A stretch of 22,764 bases of DNA from assembly GCA_002724505.1 (NCBI GenBank), contig PBOV01000149.1, positions 1 to 22,764 of the forward strand, read 5' to 3'. Both the position numbers and the translations under genes were made by a program. This document shows, in pieces, positions 7,224-15,356 of the stretch; the stretch's first letter is position 1, and every line of letters begins with the position of its first letter. Origin of the DNA: Rhodospirillaceae bacterium (GTDB lineage Bacteria; Pseudomonadota; Alphaproteobacteria; MPNO01; UBA2964). Under the pieces are notes generated by a model that was not told the origin of the DNA, ran no database searches, and saw only the letters and a program-made list of their open reading frames with translations.

Positions 7224-7970
7224 ATGAATAATAGCCTAAAATTTTTATTTATTTTGTTTTGCCTAGTGCACGGATTTAGCCCTTTTTTGGTTCCAGCTCA
7301 GGCACAAAAAGCAACGCCAATTTATTGCGAAAATAATGGCTTTGCAGTCCTCGCAGACGAAATCAAAAAAGCACAAAACTCAGATACGCCGGTCGCCCTA
7401 ATCATTGAGGCTCAGCGCGCATACAAACGTGCCAGGCGATGGAGGATGCGCGCCCGTACGGCCGAATGCGAAGGTTTATTGCGTAATGCGTTAAGTGATT
7501 TACGACTTAGAGGGAGCGGGGAAATAGTTAGAAGTTCGAGATGTGACCAAAAGGGTCTCCACATTCTATTTTCTGCACTCCGAAAGGGCCGTAAAGCTAA
7601 GCTCAACCACAAACTGATTAGATCAGTCCAGTCCCGCTATCTAATTTCCAAGAAACTACTGTCACAAAACAAGCTGAAACAATGCTCGCGTCAAATTTCA
7701 GCAGGCCTAAAAACTTTAAAAGTTGCTCACGCTGCACAAAAAGAAAAAACAAAGAATCTCGCGCGCGGTGTTAAGTGCAACGACAGCGGTTTTAGCGCTC
7801 TTAATATTGAGATGCGTACCGGCCGGACAAGGGATATCGCTCCTAGCGCCATAAGTAGGGCGAAAACTCATTATCGCAAAGCTCGACGATTACGTCGAAA
7901 GAAAAACGTGAACGCATGTGCCGCTCAGCTAAATTCTGGGCTTACCGTTATTCGGCGGGCGCAGGAATAG
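7224..7970 (+). CDS. Exported protein of three Cys-paired helical repeats
   Basis: I do not recognise the family. The 248-residue product has an N-terminal signal peptide (about 1-27, ending PAQA) and is very basic (many Arg/Lys). The mature part is three repeats beginning at C35, C107 and C185. Each has a second Cys exactly 47 residues on (C82, C154, C232), a Gly at +4 (G39, G111, G189), a Leu at +8 (L43, L115, L193) and a Tyr at +32 (Y67, Y139, Y217). An L-x2-(L/I) helix pattern follows the second Cys. The content looks mostly helical, and each repeat probably closes with a disulfide in the periplasm. The start ATG has only a weak GAG upstream. It is convergent with the broken LLM gene, 27 bases away. 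Function is unknown. Confidence 0.8.
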   Translation: MNNSLKFLFILFCLVHGFSPFLVPAQAQKATPIYCENNGFAVLADEIKKAQNSDTPVALIIEAQRAYKRARRWRMRARTAECEGLLRNALSDLRLRGSGEIVRSSRCDQKGLHILFSALRKGRKAKLNHKLIRSVQSRYLISKKLLSQNKLKQCSRQISAGLKTLKVAHAAQKEKTKNLARGVKCNDSGFSALNIEMRTGRTRDIAPSAISRAKTHYRKARRLRRKKNVNACAAQLNSGLTVIRRAQE

Positions 7971-7997
7971 TAGTCTTCCGATCTACATTACTTCTTT

Positions 7998-9089
7998 CTA
8001 TTGGCGCAAGCCAAGCCGCTGCATCCGAGGTAATATTTCATTTCTGATCACAGGCATGTCGTCGACATAGTTTACGAGCCCAATAGCCATACCGCTAAGC
8101 CCACACCCCGCCAGAAATTCAAACTGTTTAGCGACCCCATCATAACTGCCAACGATAGGATAGGTTCCAGTACCGCTGATGATTGCCTCCTTCATCTTAG
8201 CTAGCTTAGGTCCAGAGGATGAGCCGCCCTTGGTACGAATTTTGATTGTATGCTCAGCCGCCTCCCAGTCACCCTTCTCATGGACAATATAGTGATAAAA
8301 CTCTTTCGCTTCTTTTTCAGTGGATTTCGTAATGACATGGCCACTAGCGTAAATACCCGCTCCATTCTCTGGTGCAATTTTCGTCAGATCTTCAATCTTG
8401 GCTGCCAATTCATCCAGCTCGCGGATTGACGTAAACAGGCAATCACAATGGCGTGCCGCAAATGATCGTCCAACTGGCGAGTTTCCTGCACTAACTAAAA
8501 ACGGTCGTTCATCTCCGTAGGGTCTTGGTTTACATTTTACATTTTTAAGATTGAAGAATTTTCCTTGATAATCAAAGGGTTCTTTCTCCGACCAGATACG
8601 TTTCACGATAGTGATCCATTCTTCGGAATATTCGTACCGCTCATCGTGGTCACGGATGCCAACGCCATGCATTTCATGCTCGTCAACATTCTAACCAGAG
8701 ACAATATTAAGACCAAAACGGCCCTGACCAATATGGTCGGCTGTTACCATTTGTTTAGCACAAAAAACTGGTCCAATCATAGACACATGAACCGTCCCGA
8801 AAATCGAAATCCCTTTAGTTACCGCCAATAAACCAGACGCCCAGGTCAGAGTTTCATATGTTGAGCTAGCTGTATCCGTAATCCCGCCATAGCCACGCCA
8901 ACGTCCGATTGGCAGAATGAATTCAAGCCCTGCCTCGTCGGCTAGTTGTGCAGCCTTTAAATTGTTTTCCCATGATGCATCCCAATATTCCGGTGCCAAT
9001 GTCATAGTTAGGCCACCAGAACAATTCATGCCAAACAAGCCCAACTTAAACCTGTTGTCATTGTACATCCGAGTGCCGATCCGGCTCAT
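7998..9089 (-). pseudogene. RutA/SfnG-like LLM flavin monooxygenase, in-frame TAG
   Basis: A single reading frame of 364 codons encodes a luciferase-like monooxygenase of the RutA (pyrimidine oxygenase) / SfnG type, which uses FMNH2 and O2. It runs from MSRIGTRMYNDN through GRFGLNIVSG, then a TAG at 8691-8693, and continues in the same frame with NVDEHEMHG to IVGSYDGV and the C-terminus. In RutA and SfnG the residue after VTG/VSG is Trp, so TGG to TAG is the likely change. Everything else looks intact: no frameshift, normal length (about 360). It could be a fresh pseudogene, a sequencing or assembly error, or read-through. A ribosome site (GTAGGG) precedes the start. The carbonic anhydrase gene is 74 bases upstream on the same strand. 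Confidence 0.82.
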
Positions 9090-9163
9090 TCCCTACCCCT
9101 GATTTTGATAATTATAATACCAACGTTTAACGCCTAAAATGAATGGAATCCAAGGAACCCGCT

Positions 9164-9790
9164 TTAACCCAGCCGAGCAAAGTCTTCGATCCCACTAACA
9201 GTCACGTCAAGATCGTTAACCAAGCCCGTACTCAGACTGTAAACCCAACCATGAATGTTCAGCACCTGTCCATTCTTCCATGCCTCACGAACGAAAACAT
9301 CAGAGGCCACATTCCGTACCTGAGAAACAACATTAAGTTCACACAGGCGGTCCAATCGGTCACTCTTATTTTGGATGTCATCAAGCTCTGCCTGGTGCTG
9401 CTCTTTAACTTCGCGAACAGGATGCAGCCAGTGATCGATGGCCCCAGCTGTTTTACCCTCTGCTGCGGCAGCAACACCACCACAGCCGTAATGCCCGACC
9501 ACGAGTATATGTTTAACCTTCAACTCGTCCACAGCATATTGCAGGACTGAACGATAGTTGGCGTCTTGGGGCGGCGCAAGATTGGCGACGTTCCGATGTA
9601 CAAAAAGCTCACCGGGCGCAAGACTAATGATTTCATTGGGCAGTACACGGCTATCAGAACAACCAATCCAGAGATACTCTGGCACTTGCCGGCTTTCTAG
9701 ACGTCTAAAAAAGTCTTCATCTTCAGAGACCATCCGGCCCGCCCAAGCTCGGTTCCTTGCCTTTAAATGATCAAGCATGTTAACTGCCAT
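9164..9790 (-). CDS. can: Beta-class carbonic anhydrase
   Basis: This 208-residue cytosolic enzyme interconverts CO2 and bicarbonate. The zinc ligands are visible as C44 (CSDSR, 44-48), H100 and C103 (HYGCGG, 100-105), and D46-R48 form the catalytic dyad. The order and spacing match E. coli Can (C42, D44, H98, C101). The length is typical (E. coli 220). The first ATG has no clear ribosome site; a second ATG four codons in is equally possible. The broken LLM gene follows 74 bases downstream on the same strand, but a functional link is not obvious. Family assignment is very secure; the symbol is by similarity to Can/CynT. Confidence 0.93.
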   Translation of the reverse strand: MAVNMLDHLKARNRAWAGRMVSEDEDFFRRLESRQVPEYLWIGCSDSRVLPNEIISLAPGELFVHRNVANLAPPQDANYRSVLQYAVDELKVKHILVVGHYGCGGVAAAAEGKTAGAIDHWLHPVREVKEQHQAELDDIQNKSDRLDRLCELNVVSQVRNVASDVFVREAWKNGQVLNIHGWVYSLSTGLVNDLDVTVSGIEDFARLG

Positions 9791-10021
9791 ATTTATTCGA
9801 AGTAACGATCGTCAACGTCTTCGGCAAAGTGATTTGTGTCAAGGCTCTCTATCGCTAGTTTAACGATTTTATTTCCAATAGGTTTTCAAGCAATCTCATC
9901 CTCAACGACACGAAACCTAAAGACGCTTTGGGGAATTAAATAAATTTTATAAAGGGCGTTCTTGACTACCCCTTTAAATTTTTTAATTCTTTGTAAAAAA
10001 TAAATTAAGTCGGTGTAACCG

Positions 10022-10429
10022 ATGTCAGAATTTTTGCTGAACGAAACTCTAACCTCTGATACCGTTCCAGTAACCAGCTGGCCGCTGTGTCGCGTGTTGC
10101 TAATGAATGATACCCGGTACCCTTGGTTGATCCTTGTTCCCGCTCAGCCAGATATAAAAGAAATCTACGAGCTTTCCCTCAGCGATCAATCGCAGTTGAT
10201 GTCAGAACTTTGTCGAGCATCACGGGCTTTGTCCAATTTACTTTCACCAGACAAAATCAACATCGGTGCGCTTGGGAATATAGTGCCGCAACTTCACATT
10301 CACGTGATCGCGCGCTTTCGTTTAGACGCGGCCTGGCCTAACGCGGTTTGGGGCAGTCATCCGCCGATACCATACAAACCAAAATTGTTAAAAGAGACGC
10401 AAAACAAATTTCAAAAAGCTTTATCCTAA
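10022..10429 (+). CDS. HIT-domain protein
   Basis: This 135-residue protein belongs to the histidine-triad superfamily of nucleotide hydrolases and transferases. The triad reads QLHIHVI (about residues 90-96), with Gln for the first His while the middle (nucleophile) and last His are kept. The preceding NIGALGNIVPQ is typical of a small HIT subgroup that I recall from Proteobacteria. The length is normal for HIT proteins. The start has only a weak ribosome site (GGTGT). It is read alone, with 231 bases before it and 140 after. The substrate is unknown. Confidence 0.85.
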   Translation: MSEFLLNETLTSDTVPVTSWPLCRVLLMNDTRYPWLILVPAQPDIKEIYELSLSDQSQLMSELCRASRALSNLLSPDKINIGALGNIVPQLHIHVIARFRLDAAWPNAVWGSHPPIPYKPKLLKETQNKFQKALS

Positions 10430-10569
10430 TAATCTCATTATTCCGGATAATCTTACCTACAAAAGTGTCCAAATTTACCTAATGGAAACAACCATGGAGT
10501 AATGGAAAGAAATTTGAGATTATAGCTAGGAAGGGCAATAAGCCCGCCCGCTTTAAATAAGGAATTAAA

Positions 10570-11766
10570 ATGAGACGTGCCGCAATCGTTAGCCCACTCC
10601 GTTCCGCCGTCGGTGTATTTGGTGGTTCCCTCCGATCTGTTCCCGTAGAAAAAATGTCTGCAGCGGTAATTAGCGCAATACTGGAGCGCACTGGGATTTC
10701 TCCAAAAAAAATCGAAGAAGTTATCTTTGCACAAAGTTACGCCAGCGGCGAAACGCCTTGCGTGGGACGATGGGCAGCATTAGAGGCAGGCCTACCAATC
10801 GAGACTGCCGGCATGCAGATCGACCGGAGGTGCGGTGGCGGACTGCAGTCAGTGATCACTGCAGCCATGATGGTGCAAACAGGGGCTACTGATGTTGTAA
10901 TTGCAGGTGGTGTAGAAAGCATGAGCAACGTCGAATATTACACGAACGATATGCGATGGGGTAAGCGCGCTGGCTCAGTCAAGATGCATGACAGATTAGA
11001 TCGTGGTCGTGAACGCTCACAACCTGTTGAACGGTTTGGTGAAATCTCCGGAATGATTGAAACTGCTGAAAATCTTGCAATAGAATATCAAATTTCTCGA
11101 GAAGAAGCAGATGAATATGCCATGCGAAGTCAAAAACGCGCCGCGGCTGCGTGGGAAAATCGCGTATTTACTGATGAGGTAGTTCCGATTTCCGTTCCGC
11201 AACAGCGTGGTGATGACCTAGTCTTCGATAAAGATGAGGGCGTACGTCCTGACGTCAGTATGGATAAACTTAGTAAACTCCGAACCATTATGAAAGACGG
11301 TACAGTCACTGCTGGTAATGCCAGTCAGCAAAATGATGCCGCAGCTGCCTGTCTGGTGGTTGCTGAAGAACTGTTGACAGACCTTAAACTTGATCCCATT
11401 GGATACCTAAACGGCTGGAGCGCAGTCGGGTGCCACCCTGCAACTATGGGGATAGGTCCAGTTGGCGCAGTGCAAAAGCTCTTCGCCAAATCCGACTTAT
11501 CACTGGATGATATGGATTTGGTCGAAATTAATGAAGCGTTTTCCTGTCAGGTTTTAGCCTGTTTAAAAGGCCTCGCATGGAACGACCCCGATCGCTTAAA
11601 CGTCAACGGTTCGGGTATTTCCCTCGGACACCCAATCGGTGCAACTGGGGTTCGAATTATGACTTCATTGTTGCACGAACTAAAACGCCGGAATGGAAAA
11701 TATGGTTTGGAAACAATGTGCGTGGGGGGAGGACAAGGAGTGGCAGCTTTATTTGAGGCGGCCTAA
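10570..11766 (+). CDS. Acetyl-CoA acetyltransferase family thiolase
   Basis: This 398-residue thiolase condenses or cleaves acyl-CoA and acetyl-CoA. The active-site residues are C88 (DRRCGGG), H354 (GHPIGATG) and C384 (CVGGGQG), with the NEAF motif at 321-324. Length and order match the acetyl-CoA acetyltransferase / 3-ketoacyl-CoA thiolase family. The nucleophile region reads RRCGGG rather than the common RxCGSG, a minor variant. The ATG has GGA at 10561-10563, six bases upstream. It is alone between the HIT gene and a terminator. Whether it works in beta-oxidation, aromatic degradation or polyhydroxyalkanoate synthesis cannot be decided here, because no neighbouring dehydrogenase or hydratase is present. 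Confidence 0.92.
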   Translation: MRRAAIVSPLRSAVGVFGGSLRSVPVEKMSAAVISAILERTGISPKKIEEVIFAQSYASGETPCVGRWAALEAGLPIETAGMQIDRRCGGGLQSVITAAMMVQTGATDVVIAGGVESMSNVEYYTNDMRWGKRAGSVKMHDRLDRGRERSQPVERFGEISGMIETAENLAIEYQISREEADEYAMRSQKRAAAAWENRVFTDEVVPISVPQQRGDDLVFDKDEGVRPDVSMDKLSKLRTIMKDGTVTAGNASQQNDAAAACLVVAEELLTDLKLDPIGYLNGWSAVGCHPATMGIGPVGAVQKLFAKSDLSLDDMDLVEINEAFSCQVLACLKGLAWNDPDRLNVNGSGISLGHPIGATGVRIMTSLLHELKRRNGKYGLETMCVGGGQGVAALFEAA

Positions 11767-11809
11767 TTAGAAAATTAAAATAAGCCGCAATATGAAAGAC
11801 GAGAAAGCG

Positions 11810-11835
11810 ATGCTCCCTAGCATTTTTTTGTTTTT
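11810..11835 (+). terminator. Terminator after the thiolase gene
   Basis: ATGCT (11810-11814) and AGCAT (11819-11823) form a 5-bp stem with a CCCT loop, followed by TTTTTTT, G and TTTTT through 11835. The stem is short but the T-tract is long, and it lies 43 bases after the thiolase stop. Confidence 0.55.
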
Positions 11836-11884
11836 CTTAGTCCGCGAATAGGGTGTTTAATAGCCCGTATCAAGCCTTTGCTGA

Positions 11885-11913
11885 GAAGGGCACATTTATA
11901 AGATTTGCCCTTC
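11885..11913. terminator. Inverted repeat between convergent genes, possible terminator
   Basis: GAAGGGCA (11885-11892) and TGCCCTTC (11906-11913) are perfect 8-bp arms around a 13-base loop, in the gap between the convergent thiolase and bicupin 2 genes. Neither side has a proper T-run, so it may be a weak bidirectional terminator or an mRNA 3'-end stabiliser. Confidence 0.4.
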
Positions 11914-11970
11914 GTTTACTTCAATAACAGTAGAGGGTTACTTTCAGTAAATTTAGCTCCCAAAAATGCG

Positions 11971-13092
11971 TCACGTAAATTGGGACTCATCAATAAAGTG
12001 TCCCATGCCTGATTCGGCTCCAGCCTTCTTCATTGCCTCTAAAAACATCTCGTGGATACGCGGGTCTTGGTCTTGATATTCGATTTGGGCTCCGCCCTTA
12101 TTCACATCCACATCCATCCCCATAAAGATACGCCGTTTCTCTTCCATCAAAGGGTAGCGCGACCCTCCGCAAGCGATCGCTAGATAGCGAGTCGGCGTCG
12201 CAGACGCGTTGAAATGCTGATGAAACATCATATCCGGTGGCGCGAAGACCGTACCATGGCTCCAATCAACCCGAGTAAACTCCTCGTTCCCTTCGTACCA
12301 AAGGAGAGAATAGCCATGACCGGTTACGCACATAACATGAAAATCTGCGCCATGGCGATGGCCCTTTTTATACGTTCCCACCGGCATTTCAGACATGTGT
12401 GCGTGCATTGCCCCGTCTGCTAAAACGAACATCATATTCGAGCCGCCAGCCTCACGGGCTTCCCATTTTTGAAGCTCAAATGTTTGCAAGTCAGGTATAA
12501 AATTGGTCTCCCACATATGCCGGCCGGGCCTTTTTGGAATAAATGTACCTTCGCCCGAATAGTAATCAGCTGAACCTTCACGAGCGGGAAAACGGAACGG
12601 GTTTTCAAACACAAACCTATGATCATGAAACACATTCATTATCATTGGCATGTTGTTGGTCGATGACAGCCGTGCGGGCTCACGGCCCGAGCCATTGAAA
12701 TGCTGATATTTAGCGTTTAATGGCAGAGCAAAGAGGCTACCCTTTCCCCATTCGAAGCTATGCTTGGTGCCGTCTGCCGTCTCCACCTGGGTGCTGCCTT
12801 GACCAGAAAGGCAATAGACAACCTCCTCAAACATATGCTGCTGTTGTGACGTTGAGCCACCCGGCTCAAGTTCTAGTACAAATACTGATAGCCAATCGCC
12901 TCGGCCCTTAAGATGGGCTAAACCGCCATTACAACCAAACCGATCCCACTTCTGAACCGGCACATCTGGCAAATGAATTCCGAAATCTTCCGTAACGGGT
13001 ACGCCTTCGCCTTCAGCCCAGTCTAAAAATGGATCGGCGAGAAACGGCTTATCCCCCTCTTGTGATCTAATCTCGTCTTGCAACGTATCCAT
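11971..13092 (-). CDS. Second bicupin protein, paralogue of the first
   Basis: This 373-residue protein has two cupin barrels without a signal peptide. The first barrel has H86 and E89/E90 but no HxH, and Y129 stands where the second-motif His is expected. The second keeps H245 and H247 (GHRHG) and H291/H293 (FHQHF). It shares the landmarks KGSLFALPLNAKY, TNFIPDL and GHGY with the bicupin at 1763-2983, so the two are homologous. The start is set at the ATG at 13092 because GGAG (13099-13102) lies six bases before it; an upstream in-frame TTG at 13146 would add 18 residues but has no such site. It is divergent from the hydrolase-LLM-TetR operon across 286 bases with two palindromes. Gentisate-dioxygenase-like chemistry is a guess; the substrate is unknown. 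Confidence 0.87.
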   Translation of the reverse strand: MDTLQDEIRSQEGDKPFLADPFLDWAEGEGVPVTEDFGIHLPDVPVQKWDRFGCNGGLAHLKGRGDWLSVFVLELEPGGSTSQQQHMFEEVVYCLSGQGSTQVETADGTKHSFEWGKGSLFALPLNAKYQHFNGSGREPARLSSTNNMPMIMNVFHDHRFVFENPFRFPAREGSADYYSGEGTFIPKRPGRHMWETNFIPDLQTFELQKWEAREAGGSNMMFVLADGAMHAHMSEMPVGTYKKGHRHGADFHVMCVTGHGYSLLWYEGNEEFTRVDWSHGTVFAPPDMMFHQHFNASATPTRYLAIACGGSRYPLMEEKRRIFMGMDVDVNKGGAQIEYQDQDPRIHEMFLEAMKKAGAESGMGHFIDESQFT

Positions 13093-13098
13093 CGCTTT

Positions 13099-13102
13099 CT
13101 CC
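13099..13102 (-). promoter_or_regulatory. Ribosome binding site that sets the bicupin 2 start
   Basis: GGAG on the minus strand lies six bases before the ATG at 13092. It favours this start over the TTG 54 bases upstream, which lacks a comparable site. Confidence 0.7.
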
Positions 13103-13157
13103 AAATTCCTTTTAAAAGAGTGTTTTCGGTAAAATTTTTCCACCAAATTCTAAATTC

Positions 13158-13175
13158 GCGCTATCCTAGTAGCGC
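13158..13175. repeat. 18-bp palindrome in divergent promoter region
   Basis: GCGCTA (13158-13163) and TAGCGC (13170-13175) are perfect 6-bp arms around TCCTAG. It lies between the bicupin 2 and hydrolase genes, close to the likely start of bicupin 2 transcription. An operator or a 5'-leader hairpin are both possible. Confidence 0.5.
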
Positions 13176-13196
13176 ATTACAATGAAACGCAAGAAG

Positions 13197-13209
13197 TGAC
13201 CGACGGTCA
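13197..13209. promoter_or_regulatory. 13-bp palindrome, candidate TetR-family operator
   Basis: TGACCG-A-CGGTCA is a perfect palindrome with one central base. On the minus strand it includes TTGACC, a possible -35 element for bicupin 2. A TetR-family gene closes the operon on the other side of this divergent region, so autoregulation plus control of bicupin 2 is a reasonable inference. Binding is not shown. Confidence 0.5.
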
Positions 13210-13289
13210 AAATCTTTCGTTTTGATTTCCAAAAAATAGCCCAAATTTTTCTCTCTATGTATCTGTTATTATTTGATATTTTGTACCCC

Positions 13290-13318
13290 TTGCCGCCAAT
13301 AGAAATATCCGATTAAAT
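13290..13318 (+). promoter_or_regulatory. Candidate promoter of the hydrolase-LLM-TetR operon
   Basis: TTGCCG (13290-13295) and TTAAAT (13313-13318) are separated by 17 bases, 60 bases upstream of the hydrolase ATG. Both boxes are imperfect and the area is A/T-rich, so other choices exist. Confidence 0.3.
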
Positions 13319-13378
13319 AAGAATGGAAATTCTGTTTTAGGTGTCAGGCTTTAGAACTTCACGTGGGGGATTAATAAA

Positions 13379-14164
13379 ATGGCCGATCACAAGGCTGAAA
13401 CGTTAAATATCAATGGATGTTCTATAGAACTGCGGCGCGGGGGGAGTGGCCCACCCCTGATGTTTTTGCATGGCGCCGGTGGTGTCAGTACTTGGGCGCC
13501 CTATCTTGATGCGCTCGCTGATCGCTTTGACGTTATTGTTCCCAGCCACCCTGGCTTTGGCAGTTCAGATGATCCCGATTGGCTCGATACCATTTCTGAT
13601 ATGGCCTATTTCTATCTTGATTTTATAGAAGAGCTTGGGCTCAAAGATATTCATCTCGTTGGCAATTCGCTTGGTGGCTGGATCGCCTCAGAAATCGCGA
13701 TTCGTAACGCCGAACGCCTCAAGACCCTCACCCTGGTCTCTGCGGCGGGAATAAACGTCGTTGGTGTCCCGATGGGTGACATCTTTTTGTGGAGCAACGA
13801 AGAAGCGGCGCGCAAGATGTTCTTCAATCAAGATATAGCTGAGCAACGTATTGCCCTTGCTGCGGAGATGACCGATGAGCAAAAAGACATTCAGCTAAAA
13901 AACTATTTCACCACCGGCAAACTTTCCTGGAATCCGCGCTTTCATAATCCTGATCTTATTAAGTGGCTGCATAGGATTAAGATACCGACCATGCTGATTT
14001 GGGGGGAAAACGATAAAATTTTTCCGCCAGCCTATGGCAAAGCATTCAGAGAGGCCATTGTCGGATCGGAATTGCGTATCATTCCGGAATGCGGACACCT
14101 ACCCCACCAAGAAAAGCTTGAGGAATTTCTTGCGGGCGTCAAAGACATTACATCTAAGAATTAG
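13379..14164 (+). CDS. Alpha/beta hydrolase
   Basis: This 261-residue cytosolic serine hydrolase resembles the meta-cleavage-product hydrolase and esterase group. The oxyanion-hole motif HGAGG is at 31-35, the nucleophile is S97 in GNSLGG (95-100), the acid is D212 (GENDKIF) and the base is H240 (CGHLPHQE). The length is normal (260-290). GGGGGA lies eight bases before the ATG. The LLM oxygenase gene starts 15 bases after its stop, and the TetR gene follows, so the three form an operon. An oxygenase plus a hydrolase suggests oxidative ring or chain cleavage followed by C-C or ester hydrolysis, but the substrate cannot be named. Confidence 0.92.
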   Translation: MADHKAETLNINGCSIELRRGGSGPPLMFLHGAGGVSTWAPYLDALADRFDVIVPSHPGFGSSDDPDWLDTISDMAYFYLDFIEELGLKDIHLVGNSLGGWIASEIAIRNAERLKTLTLVSAAGINVVGVPMGDIFLWSNEEAARKMFFNQDIAEQRIALAAEMTDEQKDIQLKNYFTTGKLSWNPRFHNPDLIKWLHRIKIPTMLIWGENDKIFPPAYGKAFREAIVGSELRIIPECGHLPHQEKLEEFLAGVKDITSKN

Positions 14165-14179
14165 CAAGGGAGCGGTCAA

Positions 14180-15343
14180 ATGCGGTTTTCCTTTTTTCAT
14201 CTAATGCCATACAGCGCTGTCGATCTCGACGCCATAGAACACACCGCCTGGATTAAATTTTCCAATAGTAATTACGACCCTAAAGAAGGCCATAAGCTTT
14301 ACAACCGTTACCTCGATGAACTTGAATTCGCCGACAAGTTAGGGTTTGACGGTATCTGCGTTAACGAACATCACCAGACTGCCTATGGTATTATGCCTCA
14401 ACCCAGCGTGCTCGCTGGTGCTCTATCGCGTCGAACCAAAAGTGCAAAAATTTGTGTCTTGGGACGAGCCCTACCTCTGACAGAAAACCCTCTATCAATA
14501 GCCGAAGAATATGCCATGATTGACAATGTTACTGGTGGTCGACTCATCGCCGGTTTCGTACGTGGCATCGGCTGCGAATACCATTCTTATATGGTTAATC
14601 CCTCCAGCTCTCTGGCTAAATTCCATGAGGCACATGATCTGATTTTGCAGGCATGGACCCAACCGGGGCCGACAACCTTCGAGGGTAAATATTACCGCTT
14701 TCAATATGTAAATATGTGGCCTCGTCCCTATCAAGAACCGCATCCACCAATTTGGATCCCATCGCAAGGATCATCGGAGACAAAAGATTGGGCTTCTCAC
14801 CCCGACCGCAAGTACACAATGCTCATGACCTTCAGCCCAATAAAAAATGTAGTCCGCAACATGAATGCTTATGCCGACAAATGTCTGGAGTACGGATACA
14901 AATGTCAACCAGACCAACTAGGCTGGGCTTTGCCTCTCTACGTTGCCGAAACCGATGAGAAGGCCATAGAGGAGGCACGACCACACATCCAAAATTTCTT
15001 TAATAAGTTCGTGTTAGCGCCTACGGAATATCGAATGCCGCCAGGGTATTCCTCTATTAATTCATATAAGATGATTTTGGAAAACAAGATGAAGTTCCGG
15101 GAGCAATTCCTCAGCATCGAGATGCTGATGGAAAATGGCATGTTTATCTGTGGCAGCCCATCAACCGTCGTCGAAAAGCTCGAAGCTTACCAAGCTGAGA
15201 TGGGATATGGTAACCTCGTGATCATGGGGCAGTTTGGCACCCTAGATCATGAACACACCAAAAAGAGCATGCAGCTATTCGCTGAGGATGTGATGCCTAA
15301 ACTCCGGCATATAGGTGAGCCCGACGCTGTGGCTGCCGAATAA
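14180..15343 (+). CDS. LLM-class flavin-dependent oxygenase
   Basis: This 387-residue bacterial luciferase-like monooxygenase uses reduced FMN and O2. Seen are the N-terminal strand RFSFFHLMPY, the ADKLGFDGICVNEHH segment (about 51-65), the TGGRLIAGFVRG segment near residue 118, and the P-P-I-W strand near 190, in the order usual for the family. The length is slightly above the common 340-370. AGGGAG precedes the ATG. It lies 15 bases downstream of the hydrolase gene and just before the TetR gene. No flavin reductase is in the operon; the one at 21227-21709 could supply FMNH2 (inference). The substrate is unknown, and it is not close to the RutA-like gene at 7998-9089. Confidence 0.92.
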   Translation: MRFSFFHLMPYSAVDLDAIEHTAWIKFSNSNYDPKEGHKLYNRYLDELEFADKLGFDGICVNEHHQTAYGIMPQPSVLAGALSRRTKSAKICVLGRALPLTENPLSIAEEYAMIDNVTGGRLIAGFVRGIGCEYHSYMVNPSSSLAKFHEAHDLILQAWTQPGPTTFEGKYYRFQYVNMWPRPYQEPHPPIWIPSQGSSETKDWASHPDRKYTMLMTFSPIKNVVRNMNAYADKCLEYGYKCQPDQLGWALPLYVAETDEKAIEEARPHIQNFFNKFVLAPTEYRMPPGYSSINSYKMILENKMKFREQFLSIEMLMENGMFICGSPSTVVEKLEAYQAEMGYGNLVIMGQFGTLDHEHTKKSMQLFAEDVMPKLRHIGEPDAVAAE

Positions 15344-15356
15344 ATCAATCGTAACA

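Noticed and set aside
8691..8693. TAG in the LLM gene read as pyrrolysine or another recoded residue
   Set aside because: The family has Trp here, TGG to TAG is one base change, and nothing in the window suggests recoding machinery.
9143..9550. Long open frame on the plus strand opposite the carbonic anhydrase gene
   Set aside because: The minus-strand frame has complete beta-carbonic anhydrase motifs; the plus-strand frame has no family likeness and no ribosome site.
10022..10429. Gln in place of the first His of the HIT triad as a sign of inactivity
   Set aside because: The nucleophile and last His are kept, and this variant is common in small proteobacterial HIT proteins as far as I recall.
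10559..10691. Minus-strand frames across the start of the thiolase gene
   Set aside because: They are shadows of the thiolase frame, which has full catalytic motifs and a ribosome site.
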